A DNA stretch of 64,000 nucleotides from Marinobacter lipolyticus SM19 (GCF_000397065.2 NZ_KE007306.1:701164-765163); one strand, 5' to 3'; counted from the stretch's first letter, positions 1-9,230 are shown. Notes: generated by a model from the sequence alone, not told the origin. A program made the numbers and translations.

Positions 1-27
1 TATGCCGCAGCCTGGTTACATAAATGG

Positions 28-933
28 CTACGAAACATTCATGTGAGCAATATCATCGATTTCATTAAATGACTGGACGCACTTCCTATTCCAAAGCCTA
101 CTCTCCAGATTCTCGATAATTTCTTTGCGCTTCATTTTTGCAGGACTGTAATCTTCGAAAGGATTCATTGTCGCCGGCTTAAGGAATGAAGTGGTTACAC
201 TGATTTCCCAGCCTTTCGAGCCTCTGTTGATCTTGTTTTCTGAGGTATTAGAAGCCCCAATCAGCCATCGATGACTGTTTCCAACGTTTCTTATAAAGCG
301 TCGACCGTGGTTAGCAACTTCCATGTTGAGGTATTCTTGATCTTCAAGAAGGCCTGGCTTAGGTTCGATTGCCACTTGTGGCCTCATGGTTAATTCGTCG
401 GGTTCAAGTTGAGTTATGTTGAGTTGGTCGACCCACTCCAGGAATCTCTCTCTGTCGTCATAGGGTTGCTCAAAGTCAGCCAGCAACATTTGTGTCCACT
501 CGGCGTAGTTCTCGTGTTGCTTTGCAACGCAGTCAAGTCTGAAAATGATGCGCCGCTTGTCATCATCCCAGAAAAGCTCCTCTTTACCACAACCTCGTAG
601 CAAACGGGAAAGAAGATGTGGTACTTCATGTTTCGCTAGATACGAATCACCTTGGTACTTTTTGAAGCCTTTAGTTGGCGGTATTTTTGATCCCGAGCGC
701 TCCTTAACGTAGGGGCCATCACGATAAAATTCTTTATCAGGATACTTGGCGTTCAAGATGTCAACGCGCTTCTCAAGGTCAGCGATTTGGTCCGCCTTGC
801 GTTTATTGTTGGCCGTTACTGTATGAAGGTCGTTGGGAGTGAGGCTCTCCGCCTTTTTGTCTGGTTGACTCCAATCGACATACCAGATGATCGCCATCAC
901 AATCAGGACGATTATTCCCAGAATTGGTCCCAT
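28..933 (-). CDS. Membrane-anchored protein of unknown function
   Basis: The 301-residue product is not a family I recognise. Residues 3-18 form one hydrophobic segment (GPILGIIVLIVMAIIW), followed by a charged stretch around residues 40-60 (NKRKADQIADLEKRVDIL) that could be a short coiled coil. The rest is soluble, with many charged and aromatic residues and no catalytic motif I can name. The likely topology is a single N-terminal anchor with a cytoplasmic or periplasmic body. It lies downstream of, and on the same strand as, the CoiA-like nuclease gene, but a 250-bp gap separates them, so shared transcription is uncertain. The surrounding region looks like an accessory segment. The ATG start is the only one that includes the membrane segment. 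Confidence 0.65.
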   Translation of the reverse strand: MGPILGIIVLIVMAIIWYVDWSQPDKKAESLTPNDLHTVTANNKRKADQIADLEKRVDILNAKYPDKEFYRDGPYVKERSGSKIPPTKGFKKYQGDSYLAKHEVPHLLSRLLRGCGKEELFWDDDKRRIIFRLDCVAKQHENYAEWTQMLLADFEQPYDDRERFLEWVDQLNITQLEPDELTMRPQVAIEPKPGLLEDQEYLNMEVANHGRRFIRNVGNSHRWLIGASNTSENKINRGSKGWEISVTTSFLKPATMNPFEDYSPAKMKRKEIIENLESRLWNRKCVQSFNEIDDIAHMNVS

Positions 934-1183
934 TTTTAATCCTTACAGGGTCTGTACCGTGTTTGTCTTGCGTATGGTGAATAGAGAAATCTAGCGCTGC
1001 CTGGAGTTCCCCCGATACGCATGATACACCCCAGCCTCTTTGGGAATGTCCGCTGTAACGGGATAGAACCCAGCTGGGTAAATTCCATTCGATCTCCAAT
1101 GGCTTGAGTGGGAGGCTCTGATGGTTGTCGCGACGGTACTTGAAGGCATAGGGAAACGCCAGCGAGAGCTCCAACTGTGGCAA

Positions 1184-2863
1184 TTACTTCATTTTTGGCA
1201 TGGTACGTAGTCGGAAGGGATAACTTTCATAGTATTCAGTCGAGAGTTCTTTGCTCTGAACTGCGTGGCTACCGCATTCAACGCACTTCATCGCGTCCAG
1301 TTGTTCCATGAGCACGTGACAGCGATTACAGATATAACCCTTGGAGACACCGCGTCGGTAAAGCCCCTCGGCAATCTCCAAATTTCTGTTAAATCTCCGA
1401 GCTTCCGCCTCTGCCTCGCGTTGTTCGGCCTCAAGCTTATCAAGTATTGCCTTAGCGTCCTGCGTCTCGATCATTTCGGCTTCACGCTTAATTGCCCGTC
1501 GCCGGGCCTCGCGCTGCTGCTCGGCTCTGGCTTCTGCACCCTGGTATTCGAGATACCGGGCATGGGGCCTGTTTGAGATTATGGTGAACCGATACCCCTC
1601 ACCGGTCTCAGTCAGAAGGCTATATGGCCAGTCACAAAGCCGACGAAGGTACTGCAGCATTAGAAAATAGGGCGTTTTGATGGCCTGATTCTCTGATTCG
1701 CTCAAGAACCAGACGCCAGTATCCGCGTACCAGGTGCCACGCTTCCGACCCTTTTTCTTCCCTTCCAGCTTCATGGTTGCAAGTCGATCCATCCACTTGA
1801 TGTAACCGAATCGGGATCTCACTGCGTCAACAACGGCCCGTACCGTCAGATGATGGCCAACCGGCACGTTGATGATGAAATGCTCCAGGACGAACATTTG
1901 CCAGAGCGAGTAATGACACCTAACGATCCAATCCCCTTTGAGGCGAACTCCCGTGCCGAAGGGCAATCGGTCCGGTAAAGCGTGGCCTGCGGCATGCAGC
2001 CGCGCAAGCTCTTGCCTGATGGCTGGGGCGCATTTCTCTTCCATTTGCTGGTGGAGCTTTGTCTGAGCCTCCTCACTTTGCATTCGGAACGCCTTCTCCA
2101 CGTCAGGGGCATAGAGCTCTCGTTGGCGCTCTTTGTTTTCTTCGTAGCGAAACTTTTCCAGTTCACGCTTCTCTGTAGCTTCACGTTCGGCCACGAACTT
2201 GGCCTTGGCTGCAGGTAGCCGGTCTTCGAGGCGTTTCCGTGCGGCGCGCACTCGCGGCAGGTCGTCGTAAAGCGAGCAGCGGTACCAGTGTCGGGGTGCG
2301 GCGCGAAGAACGATTTCTCGCAGCGCATCCAGATCCCGAACCTCTTCTGGGGATACCGTGGCCAGGTCAATCTCCATAAGGTTGTCGAGCGCTCCGGCCT
2401 TAGGCTCGTCAACTTCGTGGGACACCTTAATTTCGATGTAGACCGTTGAGCCGTTTTTGAGGTTGGCGGTGAGGTCCGGACGCCAGATCTCGGCCATCTG
2501 CTCCGAAACCACATCAAGCAATTCCGTTCTGTGGGGTTCGAACACAACTTTTTCCGAGATGTATACGTCCTCGGCCACATGGGCTCGGAAATGGAAGGAT
2601 TTCGAAGGAAGCCAGACGTAGCCGGCGTCTTCAATGATTTGCTTACCCATTCGGTGAAGCGCGGTTTCGTAGCCACCGGGGCACTCCTTCGCTCGATGGT
2701 GAGAGAAGTAGTTTCGCTTCACTTTGGGTAGATTTGCGATCAGGGGGGACTGGCAAGACGGGCAATGGCAGCCGCAGGCCTTGCCTTGGTCAACTTCGTC
2801 CGGTGTGTACAGGCGACCGTTCTTCTCACCAAACGGAACTCTGAGATCTCCATATCCCGCCAT
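1184..2863 (-). CDS. CoiA-like nuclease with zinc ribbons
   Basis: This 559-residue protein resembles competence protein CoiA and related predicted nucleases. Near the N-terminus (residues ~30-60) there is a zinc-finger-like segment with CHCPSCQ, followed by NYFSHHRAKECPGG, the typical CoiA-like arrangement. Residues ~148-170 hold a PD-(D/E)XK-type core: RPDL, then about 12 residues, then IEIKVSHEVD (D...E-x-K). A long charged helical region follows (many E/R/K, residues ~220-290 and ~460-500). The C-terminus has a second four-cysteine ribbon (CNRC...CVEC). Such proteins are often carried by genomic islands and may process incoming DNA; that role is family knowledge, not visible here. There are no competence genes beside it. 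A stand-alone island nuclease is the likeliest reading. Confidence 0.7.
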   Translation of the reverse strand: MAGYGDLRVPFGEKNGRLYTPDEVDQGKACGCHCPSCQSPLIANLPKVKRNYFSHHRAKECPGGYETALHRMGKQIIEDAGYVWLPSKSFHFRAHVAEDVYISEKVVFEPHRTELLDVVSEQMAEIWRPDLTANLKNGSTVYIEIKVSHEVDEPKAGALDNLMEIDLATVSPEEVRDLDALREIVLRAAPRHWYRCSLYDDLPRVRAARKRLEDRLPAAKAKFVAEREATEKRELEKFRYEENKERQRELYAPDVEKAFRMQSEEAQTKLHQQMEEKCAPAIRQELARLHAAGHALPDRLPFGTGVRLKGDWIVRCHYSLWQMFVLEHFIINVPVGHHLTVRAVVDAVRSRFGYIKWMDRLATMKLEGKKKGRKRGTWYADTGVWFLSESENQAIKTPYFLMLQYLRRLCDWPYSLLTETGEGYRFTIISNRPHARYLEYQGAEARAEQQREARRRAIKREAEMIETQDAKAILDKLEAEQREAEAEARRFNRNLEIAEGLYRRGVSKGYICNRCHVLMEQLDAMKCVECGSHAVQSKELSTEYYESYPFRLRTMPKMK

Positions 2864-2887
2864 TGTTCCTCCATCCGGAGAACGTTT

Positions 2888-3355
2888 CTAATTAGAGGTG
2901 AGCGCTGCATTCAGCCGTTTCATCAGCGCTTCGCCTTTATCATTCACAGGCCGTAGTTTAGCTTTGTAGTCCACCGAGTCCAGTTCAACTTTGAACAAGT
3001 CCAGTCCTGGTGGCGTGCCAGCTCTGACCAATCGATCGAAGTACCGCAGCTGTCTTGCGGCAGTTGCGTGCGGGAAATTAAGAGCAGTCTCCAGGTCCCG
3101 ACCGGTAACGCCGTTACCCTTACCTTGTTTGTAAACATCCCTATTTCAGTGGCACCGCTGATCAGAGATTTCTACACGTTGGTGCTTCGCAAGGTATTCC
3201 CAGGGTGACAAGCCCTCTATTGGATCTTGGGCGCGCGAAAGTTCGCTTTTGTTTAATAGCCAATCGCCGATGGTTTGTCGAGCTGCCCGCAAATTTGCGT
3301 AGTTCGCCTCAATTAGTTCGAAAACAAAAACTCCGTGCCAAGCATTACTCGGCAC
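2888..3355 (-). pseudogene. Decayed winged-helix regulator
   Basis: Reading the minus strand in one frame gives about 155 codons interrupted by a single TGA at 3148-3146. The part before it (NYANLRAARQTIGDWLL..., ending ISDQRCH) and the part after it (VYKQGKGNGVTGRDLETALN..., then ATAARQLRYFDRLV) look like one protein, the second part being a winged-helix DNA-binding domain with its recognition helix. The 5' end is also missing: the frame opens inside the urt terminator hairpin (3321-3360), and the only start there is a GTG inside the stem. The gene is therefore truncated and carries an internal stop. The downstream piece ends at TAG 2890-2888. No initiation codon with a ribosome site precedes the second piece. 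It marks a junction between the accessory left end and the core urea operon. Confidence 0.6.
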
Positions 3356-3360
3356 GGAGT
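3321..3360 (-). terminator. Rho-independent terminator of urtABCDE
   Basis: On the minus strand the stem ACTCCGTGCC / GGCACGGAGT (10 bp, 11-nt loop) is followed by TTTTTGTTTT. It lies about 50 bp past the urtE stop and points the same way as the urea transporter genes. Confidence 0.85.
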
Positions 3361-3411
3361 CATTATAGTCAGGGCTTTTAGGACTCTCGAAGCGAGAGAA
3401 TACCCAGGTGG

Positions 3412-4110
3412 CTAGACCGTCAGGTGCTTCTTGATGAGTTCATCCGTCAGCCCCGCAATCTCATCCTCAGCAACCCGCCGCCCCCGATCCAAAATCGCAA
3501 ACCGATCCGCATACTTCCTCGCAAACGGCAACTTCTGCTCAACCAGCAGCACCGTCAGTCCGTCTTCTTCGATTAATCGGCGAATAACCTCCCCAATCTG
3601 CGCCACAATATTCGGCTGAATCCCCTCCCCCGGTTCATCCAGAATCAGCAGTCTGGGCTCAATCACCAGCGCTCTTCCAATCGCCAATTGCTGTTGCTGC
3701 CCACCCGAAAGGTCGCCCCCTCTGCGGTGTTTCATTTCCTTCAGCACCGGAAACAGCTCATACACCCGCTCCGGTATCTGCTTGCTGCCGTCCTTGCGCA
3801 CAGCGAGGCCAGTACGCAGGTTTTCTTCCACAGTCAGCAGCGGGAAGATCTGCCGGCCCTGGGGCACGTAGCCAATGCCCAGTCTTGAGCGGTCTTCGAT
3901 TTTCTTTTTGGTCAGTTCCACGTCACCGGCGAATTCAATGCTGCCGCTTTTGGTGGTTTCCTCGCCCATGATGCATTTCATCAGGGTGGTTTTGCCTACG
4001 CCGTTGCGGCCCATCACGCAGGTGCACTGGCCCTGGGGTACGTCCAGGTCCAGATCCCAGAGGGTGTGGCTTTCGCCGTAGTATTGGTTGAGCTGTTGGA
4101 TCTTGAGCAT
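3412..4110 (-). CDS. urtE: Urea ABC transporter ATP-binding protein UrtE
   Basis: The 232-residue ATPase is the LivF-like subunit of the urea importer and acts at the cytoplasmic face with UrtD, UrtB and UrtC. Walker A is GRNGVGKTTLMK (residues ~33-44), the signature LSGGQQQQLAIGRAL, Walker B LLILDEPGEG, and the switch histidine region is replaced by LLVEQKL, as is usual in LivF-type proteins. The start chosen is the ATG at 4110-4108, which overlaps the urtD stop by one base (TAATG); longer versions would read through urtD. It is the last gene of the operon and is followed by a terminator. The QQQQ run in the signature loop is a small peculiarity. Assignment as UrtE rather than LivF rests on the complete urtABCDE order and the urea-degrading genes on the other side. 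Confidence 0.95.
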   Translation of the reverse strand: MLKIQQLNQYYGESHTLWDLDLDVPQGQCTCVMGRNGVGKTTLMKCIMGEETTKSGSIEFAGDVELTKKKIEDRSRLGIGYVPQGRQIFPLLTVEENLRTGLAVRKDGSKQIPERVYELFPVLKEMKHRRGGDLSGGQQQQLAIGRALVIEPRLLILDEPGEGIQPNIVAQIGEVIRRLIEEDGLTVLLVEQKLPFARKYADRFAILDRGRRVAEDEIAGLTDELIKKHLTV

Positions 4111-4934
4111 TACGCCTCCTCCCCGAGGTATACCTTGATCACTTCCGGGTCGTTGGAGACCTGGTCCATGGTGCCTTCGGCCAGCACGCTGCCCTGGTGC
4201 AGCACGGTGACCTGGCGGGCGATGGAGCGCACGAAGCCCATGTCGTGTTCCACCACCACGACGGACTGTTTGCCGGCGAGGCTGGTGAGCAGTTCGGCGG
4301 TGCGTTCCATTTCCTGTTCGGTCATGCCGGCGACGGGTTCGTCCACCAGCAGCAGCCGGGGTTTCTGCATCAGCAGCATGCCGATTTCCAGCCACTGTTT
4401 CTGGCCGTGGGAGAGGATGCCGGCGGGTTTGTCCCGCAGCTGTTTCAGGCCGATCATCTCCAGCACTTCGTCGATGCGGTCGCGGAATTCCGGTTTCATG
4501 ATGGCGGTCAGCGTGGGCAGGATGCGCTTGTCGGTGGCCATGGCCAGTTCCAGGTTTTCGAACACGGTGAGGGCTTCGAATACCGTGGGTTTCTGGAACT
4601 TGCGGCCGATGCCCAGGCTGGCGATGTCCGGCTCACTCTTGGTGAGCAGGTTGTGGCGGCTGCCGAACCATACGGAGCCGGTGTCCGGGCGGGTTTTGCC
4701 GGTGATGATGTCCATCATGGTGGTTTTGCCCGCGCCGTTGGGGCCGATGATGCAGCGCAGCTCGCCGTCGTCGATGGTGAGGTTGAGGTTGTTGATGGCC
4801 TTGAAGCCGTCAAAGCTCACGTTCACGTCTTCCAGGTACAGGATCGGGCCGTGGCGCACGTCCACCGGGGAGGCTTCGGGCGCGAGGAATTCGAACACGC
4901 GCTCGCGGTTGGTGAGTTGCTCGAACATGCTCAT
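4110..4934 (-). CDS. urtD: Urea ABC transporter ATP-binding protein UrtD
   Basis: The 274-residue LivG-like ATPase energises urea import. It has Walker A GPNGAGKTTMMD, the signature LSHGQKQWLEIGMLL (a variant typical of UrtD), Walker B LLLVDEPVAGM and the switch segment VVVEHDMGFV. The N-terminal ~35 residues precede the ABC fold, which is normal for the family. Its ATG overlaps the end of urtC by four bases (ATGA type), and its stop overlaps the urtE start by one base, so translation of urtC-D-E is probably coupled. Confidence 0.95.
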   Translation of the reverse strand: MSMFEQLTNRERVFEFLAPEASPVDVRHGPILYLEDVNVSFDGFKAINNLNLTIDDGELRCIIGPNGAGKTTMMDIITGKTRPDTGSVWFGSRHNLLTKSEPDIASLGIGRKFQKPTVFEALTVFENLELAMATDKRILPTLTAIMKPEFRDRIDEVLEMIGLKQLRDKPAGILSHGQKQWLEIGMLLMQKPRLLLVDEPVAGMTEQEMERTAELLTSLAGKQSVVVVEHDMGFVRSIARQVTVLHQGSVLAEGTMDQVSNDPEVIKVYLGEEA

Positions 4935-6082
4935 GCGGTGGCCTCCTGTGGTTTGGGTTTGGATGGATCGGCGTTGCTGTCCTCATCTGGCTTCTGGCGC
5001 TTCTGCAGCAGGCCGGCGATGCCTTTGGGCAGGAACACGGTGACCAGCACAAACAGACCGCCGAGGGCGAACAGCCAGGCGTCCGGCATCACGCCGGTGA
5101 ACACGGTTTTGGCGTAGTTCACCAGAATGGCGCCAATCACTGCGCCGTAGAGGGTGGCACGGCCACCCAGCGCAACCCACACCACGACTTCGATGGAGAA
5201 CAGGGGTGAGAATTCACTGGGGTTGATGATGCCCACTTGCGGCACATACAGCGCGCCGGCCACGCCCGCCAGCATGGCGGAGACCACGAACACAAACAGC
5301 TGCACCCGTTCCACCCGGTAACCCAGAAAACGGGTGCGGGCTTCGGCGTCGCGGCAGGCCACACTGACCCGGCCCAGTTTGCTGGTGACAATGCCGCGGC
5401 AGATCACGTAGCCGATGGCCAGCGCGATGCCGGTGGCGATGAACAGCCCCAGCCGTGTGGAATCGGTGCGCAGGTTGAAGCCGAGGATGTCGCGGAAGTC
5501 GGTCAGGCCGTTGTTGCCGCCAAAGCCCATCTCGTTGCGGAAGAAGGCCAGCATCAGCGCAAAGGTCAGTGCCTGGGTGATGATCGACAGGTACACCCCG
5601 GTCACCCGGGAGCGGAACGCCAGGAAGCCGAACACCAGCGCCAGCAGGCCCGGGGCCAGCAGCACCATGATGAAGGCGAACCAGGCCATGTCGAAGCCCT
5701 GCCAGTACCAGGGCAGCGAGTCCCAGTTCAGGAACACCATGAAGTCCGGCAGCACCGGGTCGCCGTACACGCCGCGATCACCGATCTGGCGCATCAGGTA
5801 CATGCCCATGGCGTAGCCGCCGATGGCAAAGAAGGCGCCGTGGCCCAGGCTGAGAATGCCCAGGTAACCCCACACCAGATCCACCGCCACCGCCAGCAGC
5901 GCGTAGCACAGGTATTTACCCAGCAGGGTGACGGTGTAGGCGCTGACGTGCAGCGCATGGCCTTCCGGCATGATCAGGTGCAGCAGGGTGACCAGCGCCA
6001 CCGCGGCAAACAGCACCCCGAGGAATATCTGTGTGGAACGCTCCTGTAATGGCCGGAGCAGCCAGGTTTGTGATGTCGGCAT
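4931..6082 (-). CDS. urtC: Urea ABC transporter permease UrtC
   Basis: This 383-residue integral membrane protein is the LivM-like permease. It has about ten hydrophobic segments, and the conserved permease stretch containing YLGILSLGHGAFFAIGGYAMG lies at residues ~70-90, where the cytoplasmic loop contacts the ATPases. The C-terminal ~25 residues are charged and cytoplasmic. It starts 3 bp after urtB and overlaps urtD by four bases, so it lies in the middle of a tight operon. Length and order match UrtC. With UrtB it forms the urea channel across the inner membrane. Confidence 0.94.
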   Translation of the reverse strand: MPTSQTWLLRPLQERSTQIFLGVLFAAVALVTLLHLIMPEGHALHVSAYTVTLLGKYLCYALLAVAVDLVWGYLGILSLGHGAFFAIGGYAMGMYLMRQIGDRGVYGDPVLPDFMVFLNWDSLPWYWQGFDMAWFAFIMVLLAPGLLALVFGFLAFRSRVTGVYLSIITQALTFALMLAFFRNEMGFGGNNGLTDFRDILGFNLRTDSTRLGLFIATGIALAIGYVICRGIVTSKLGRVSVACRDAEARTRFLGYRVERVQLFVFVVSAMLAGVAGALYVPQVGIINPSEFSPLFSIEVVVWVALGGRATLYGAVIGAILVNYAKTVFTGVMPDAWLFALGGLFVLVTVFLPKGIAGLLQKRQKPDEDSNADPSKPKPQEATA

Positions 6083-6085
6083 AGC

Positions 6086-7744
6086 TCAGCCCTCCGCGGC
6101 CCGGCCCTTCTGGGGAAAGAGTCCCTTGGGGCGTTTTTGAATGAACAGGATGATCAGCACCAGCACCATGATCTTGGCCAGTACCGAACCGGCCCAGGGT
6201 TCCAGGATCTGGTTGATGGTGCCCAGTGACAGACCCGCCAGCAGGGTGCCCCAGAGGTTACCCACGCCACCGAACACCACCACCATGAACGAGTCGATGA
6301 TGTAGTTCTGGCCCAGGTTGGGGCCGACATTGGTGATCTGCGACAGCGCAACGCCCGCCAGTCCGGCCACGCCGGAACCCAGGCCGAAGGTGAGGATGTC
6401 CACCCGGGTGGCGCGAATGCCCATGGACCGGGCCATGGCACGGTTCTGGGTCACCGCCCGCACTTCCAGGCCGAGGCGGGTCTTGCGCATGATCAGCATC
6501 AGCCCAGCGAACACCACCAGGGCAAAACCGATAACGTACATGCGGTTCAGGGTCAGCGACAGGGCGCCGTTGATCACCAGCGAGCCGCTCATCCATTCCG
6601 GGGTGGTCACCGAGCGGTTGAGGGGGGAAATCACCGTGCGTACCAGTTGCTGCAGGATCAGGCTGACACCAAAGGTGGCCAGCAGGGTTTCCAGCGGGCG
6701 GCCTTTGAGGTGCTGGATCACGCTGCGCTCGATGGCGATGCCCGCCAGCGCCGCCACCAGGAACCCGGCGGGGATGGACAGGATCAGCGCCAGCCCGGGC
6801 TGGCCGGGTAACAGTTGCTGCATGCCCCAGGTGGTGTAGGCCCCCAGCATGATCAGTTCGCCGTGGGCCATGTTGATCACACCCATCACGCCAAAGGTGA
6901 TGGCCAGGCCGATGGCCGCCAGCACCAGTACCGAGCCGAGGGACAACCCGAAATACAGGGTCTCAGCGGCGCGGTTCATTTTCAGTTTCTGTTCGATGGA
7001 GACCAGCGCTTCCTGGGCGCGGGCCGCCAGGGCCGGATCGTCTCCGACTGCCGCGTTGTTGAGGGCGGCGCGGGCGTTGCTGTGCAGGCTGCCGGTCAGT
7101 ACGGTGATGGCCTGGGCCTGAGCTTCGGCATCGCCCTGCTCCAGCTGGTAGATGGCAACGGATTCTTCAATGCGATTGCGAACCGGACCCGGCAGGTCCC
7201 GTTCCAGTAATTTGGTCAGTGGTTTCACCACGCTGGCGTTCACTTTGCCCATCATGGCTTCGGCGGCTTTTTCCTGCACCTCGGGGTCGTCCGAGTACAG
7301 GTCCAGCATGGCCAGCACGCCTTCCAGTTTGCCGCGGATGGCGTTGTTGATGTTGACCCGGTCCAGCTCCCGGCGGGACATCTCGCCCAGGTTCTCACCG
7401 GTGAGCGGGTCGGCGATGGTCCAGTTGCGGCCCACGTTGCGGAGCACTTCCACCACCTGCCCGGTGTCTTTGATACGGCTCAGGCGATTGTTGCCAAAGG
7501 CGTCCAGCCAGTCTCTGGCGCGGGGATCACCGCTGTCTACGATGGCTTCAATGGCGGCGTCTATCTCTCTGGATGAGGCGTCTGCCAGGTTGGTGAGAAG
7601 CGCCTGCCCCGGATCGGCTTCGGTCTGGCTGTGAGCCGGCAGGCTCAGCACCAGCAGCAAGACAAGGCCCAGCGGTTTAAGGTAGAGGGCTTTGAGGCAG
7701 AGGGCGTTGAGACAAAGAGGCGTGAGCCATCGGAAGATGCCCAT
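6086..7744 (-). CDS. urtB: Urea ABC transporter permease UrtB
   Basis: The start chosen (ATG 7744-7742) gives 552 residues with a signal-like N-terminus (hydrophobic leucine-rich stretch ending LPAHS). An upstream in-frame ATG would add 26 residues unlike a signal. Residues ~30-260 form the extra soluble helical domain (repeat-like, many A/L/E) that precedes the membrane part in proteobacterial UrtB. About nine membrane segments follow, with the LivH-like stretch AIGLAITFGVMGVINMAHGE. With UrtC it makes the transmembrane path for urea. The signal peptide and the length place the extra domain in the periplasm, which is family-typical. The gene lies 3 bp upstream of urtC and 115 bp downstream of urtA. 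Confidence 0.92.
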   Translation of the reverse strand: MGIFRWLTPLCLNALCLKALYLKPLGLVLLLVLSLPAHSQTEADPGQALLTNLADASSREIDAAIEAIVDSGDPRARDWLDAFGNNRLSRIKDTGQVVEVLRNVGRNWTIADPLTGENLGEMSRRELDRVNINNAIRGKLEGVLAMLDLYSDDPEVQEKAAEAMMGKVNASVVKPLTKLLERDLPGPVRNRIEESVAIYQLEQGDAEAQAQAITVLTGSLHSNARAALNNAAVGDDPALAARAQEALVSIEQKLKMNRAAETLYFGLSLGSVLVLAAIGLAITFGVMGVINMAHGELIMLGAYTTWGMQQLLPGQPGLALILSIPAGFLVAALAGIAIERSVIQHLKGRPLETLLATFGVSLILQQLVRTVISPLNRSVTTPEWMSGSLVINGALSLTLNRMYVIGFALVVFAGLMLIMRKTRLGLEVRAVTQNRAMARSMGIRATRVDILTFGLGSGVAGLAGVALSQITNVGPNLGQNYIIDSFMVVVFGGVGNLWGTLLAGLSLGTINQILEPWAGSVLAKIMVLVLIILFIQKRPKGLFPQKGRAAEG

Positions 7745-7859
7745 GTGTCCGTCCTGTTGTTGGAAATAAAAGGTTGGCAATGAATCGTTGGTTCCGGGGT
7801 CCGGAACACCCGGGGCGATCACGCCGCCCCGGGGTTCTCTTTACAGGTTTGCCGCGTGA

Positions 7860-9170
7860 TTATTCAGCGTCAGCCAGGGCCTGTTCGCCGGCAGAAGCAC
7901 CACAGGTGCCGGACTTGACGTTGAAGTTGCCGCACTTCAGCGGGGCGCGCCAATCGGAAATCAGGTCACGGGAACCCGGCAGGAAGTCAGACCAGGCATC
8001 GCCGGCCACGGTGGAGGAGGTTTCCCAGACTACGGAGAACTGGCCGTTGTCCTGGATCTCACCAATCAGCACCGGCTTGGTGATGTGGTGGTTGGGCATC
8101 ATGGTGGCGTAGCCGCCAGTCAGGTTGGGTACGCTCACGCCGATGATGGCGTCTTTCACCGCGTCGACATCGGTGGTGCCGGCCTTCTCGACCGCTTCCA
8201 CGTACATGTTGAAGCCGATGTAGTGGGCTTCCATCGGATCGTTGGTAACGGCTTTCTCGTCGCCCTTGTAGTCGATCCAGGCGTCGATGAAGTCGTAGTT
8301 GGCGTCGCTGTCCACGCTCATGAAGTAGTTCCAGGCCGCCAGGTGACCGACCAGCGGGCCGGTGTCGATGCCGGCCAGTTCCTGCTCGCCCACGGAGAAG
8401 GCCACAACAGGGATATCTGAAGAGGCAATGCCCTGGTTACCCAGTTCGCGGTAGAATGGTACGTTGGCGTCACCGTTGATGGTGGAGACCACGGCGGTCT
8501 TCTTGCCGGCGCTGCCGAACTTCTTGATGTCGGAGACGATGGACTGCCAGTCGGAGTAACCGAAAGGCGTGTAGTTGATCATGATGTCGCCTTCGGCCAC
8601 ACCCATGTCTTTCAGGTAGGTTTCCAGGATCTTGTTGGTGGTGCGGGGATACACATAATCAGTGCCCGCCAGAACCCAGCGCTCAACGCCCAGTTCGTTC
8701 TTCAGGTAGTCCACCGCCGGAATCGCCTGCTGGTTGGGCGCCGCACCGGTGTAGAACACGTTCTCGGACGACTCTTCGCCTTCATACTGTACCGGGTAGA
8801 ACAGCAGGCCGTTGAGCTCTTCCACCACCGGCAGTACGGATTTGCGGGAGACCGAGGTCCAGTTACCGAAGATCACGTCCACTTTTTCTTTTTCCAGCAG
8901 CTCGCGGGCTTTTTCTGCGAACAGCGGCCAGTTGGAGGCGGGGTCGACCACCACGGCTTCCAGCTGACGGCCGTCGATGCCGCCTTTGGCGTTCTGCTGT
9001 TCGATCAGCATTTCCATGGTGTCTTTCAGGGCGGTTTCACTGATCGCCATGGTGCCGGACAGGGAGTGCAGGATACCGACCTTAATGGGATCTTCCGCCG
9101 CCATGGCGTGGAAGGATACCGACAGCGCCAGTGCAGAGAGGCCCAGCTTCACGTGTTTTTTGATGCTCAT
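7860..9170 (-). CDS. urtA: Urea ABC transporter substrate-binding protein UrtA
   Basis: The 436-residue periplasmic protein captures urea or short-chain amides. It has a Sec signal peptide (residues 1-24, cleavage near AMAAED) and starts its mature part with the LivJ-type strand IKVGILHSLSGTMAISE. Motifs such as GGIDGRQLEAVVVDPASNW and FYTGAAPNQQAIPAVDYL are characteristic of UrtA. A ribosome site AAAGGA precedes the ATG. It is the first gene of the urt operon and has a 347-bp divergent control region shared with allophanate hydrolase. A sigma-54-like promoter is present at 9246-9231. Confidence 0.95.
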   Translation of the reverse strand: MSIKKHVKLGLSALALSVSFHAMAAEDPIKVGILHSLSGTMAISETALKDTMEMLIEQQNAKGGIDGRQLEAVVVDPASNWPLFAEKARELLEKEKVDVIFGNWTSVSRKSVLPVVEELNGLLFYPVQYEGEESSENVFYTGAAPNQQAIPAVDYLKNELGVERWVLAGTDYVYPRTTNKILETYLKDMGVAEGDIMINYTPFGYSDWQSIVSDIKKFGSAGKKTAVVSTINGDANVPFYRELGNQGIASSDIPVVAFSVGEQELAGIDTGPLVGHLAAWNYFMSVDSDANYDFIDAWIDYKGDEKAVTNDPMEAHYIGFNMYVEAVEKAGTTDVDAVKDAIIGVSVPNLTGGYATMMPNHHITKPVLIGEIQDNGQFSVVWETSSTVAGDAWSDFLPGSRDLISDWRAPLKCGNFNVKSGTCGASAGEQALADAE

Positions 9171-9230
9171 GTTGTGAGTCCTTTTATCTTCGTTGGGTTA
9201 TGCCGTTCGTCGTAAACGCACTTCCCTCTC

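Noticed and set aside
803-1183. 126-codon frame on the minus strand overlapping the first gene
   Set aside because: It overlaps the 28-933 gene in another frame, has no ribosome site or recognisable domain, and another frame in the same gap looks equally protein-like, so no call is justified.
2944-3138. 64-codon ATG frame on the minus strand
   Set aside because: The frame next to it encodes a winged-helix domain; this one is its shadow.
28-3355. Prophage or integrative element at the left end
   Set aside because: No integrase, transposase, tRNA or attachment repeat is visible; only the accessory look and the truncated regulator support an island, so no element was annotated.
4066-5117. Long plus-strand frames opposite urtD
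   Set aside because: High-GC antisense shadows of urtD with low-complexity composition; the minus-strand ATPase motifs settle the coding strand.
5237-6049. 270-codon frame opposite urtC
   Set aside because: Rich in histidine, glutamine and alanine, as expected from reading a hydrophobic membrane gene on the wrong strand.
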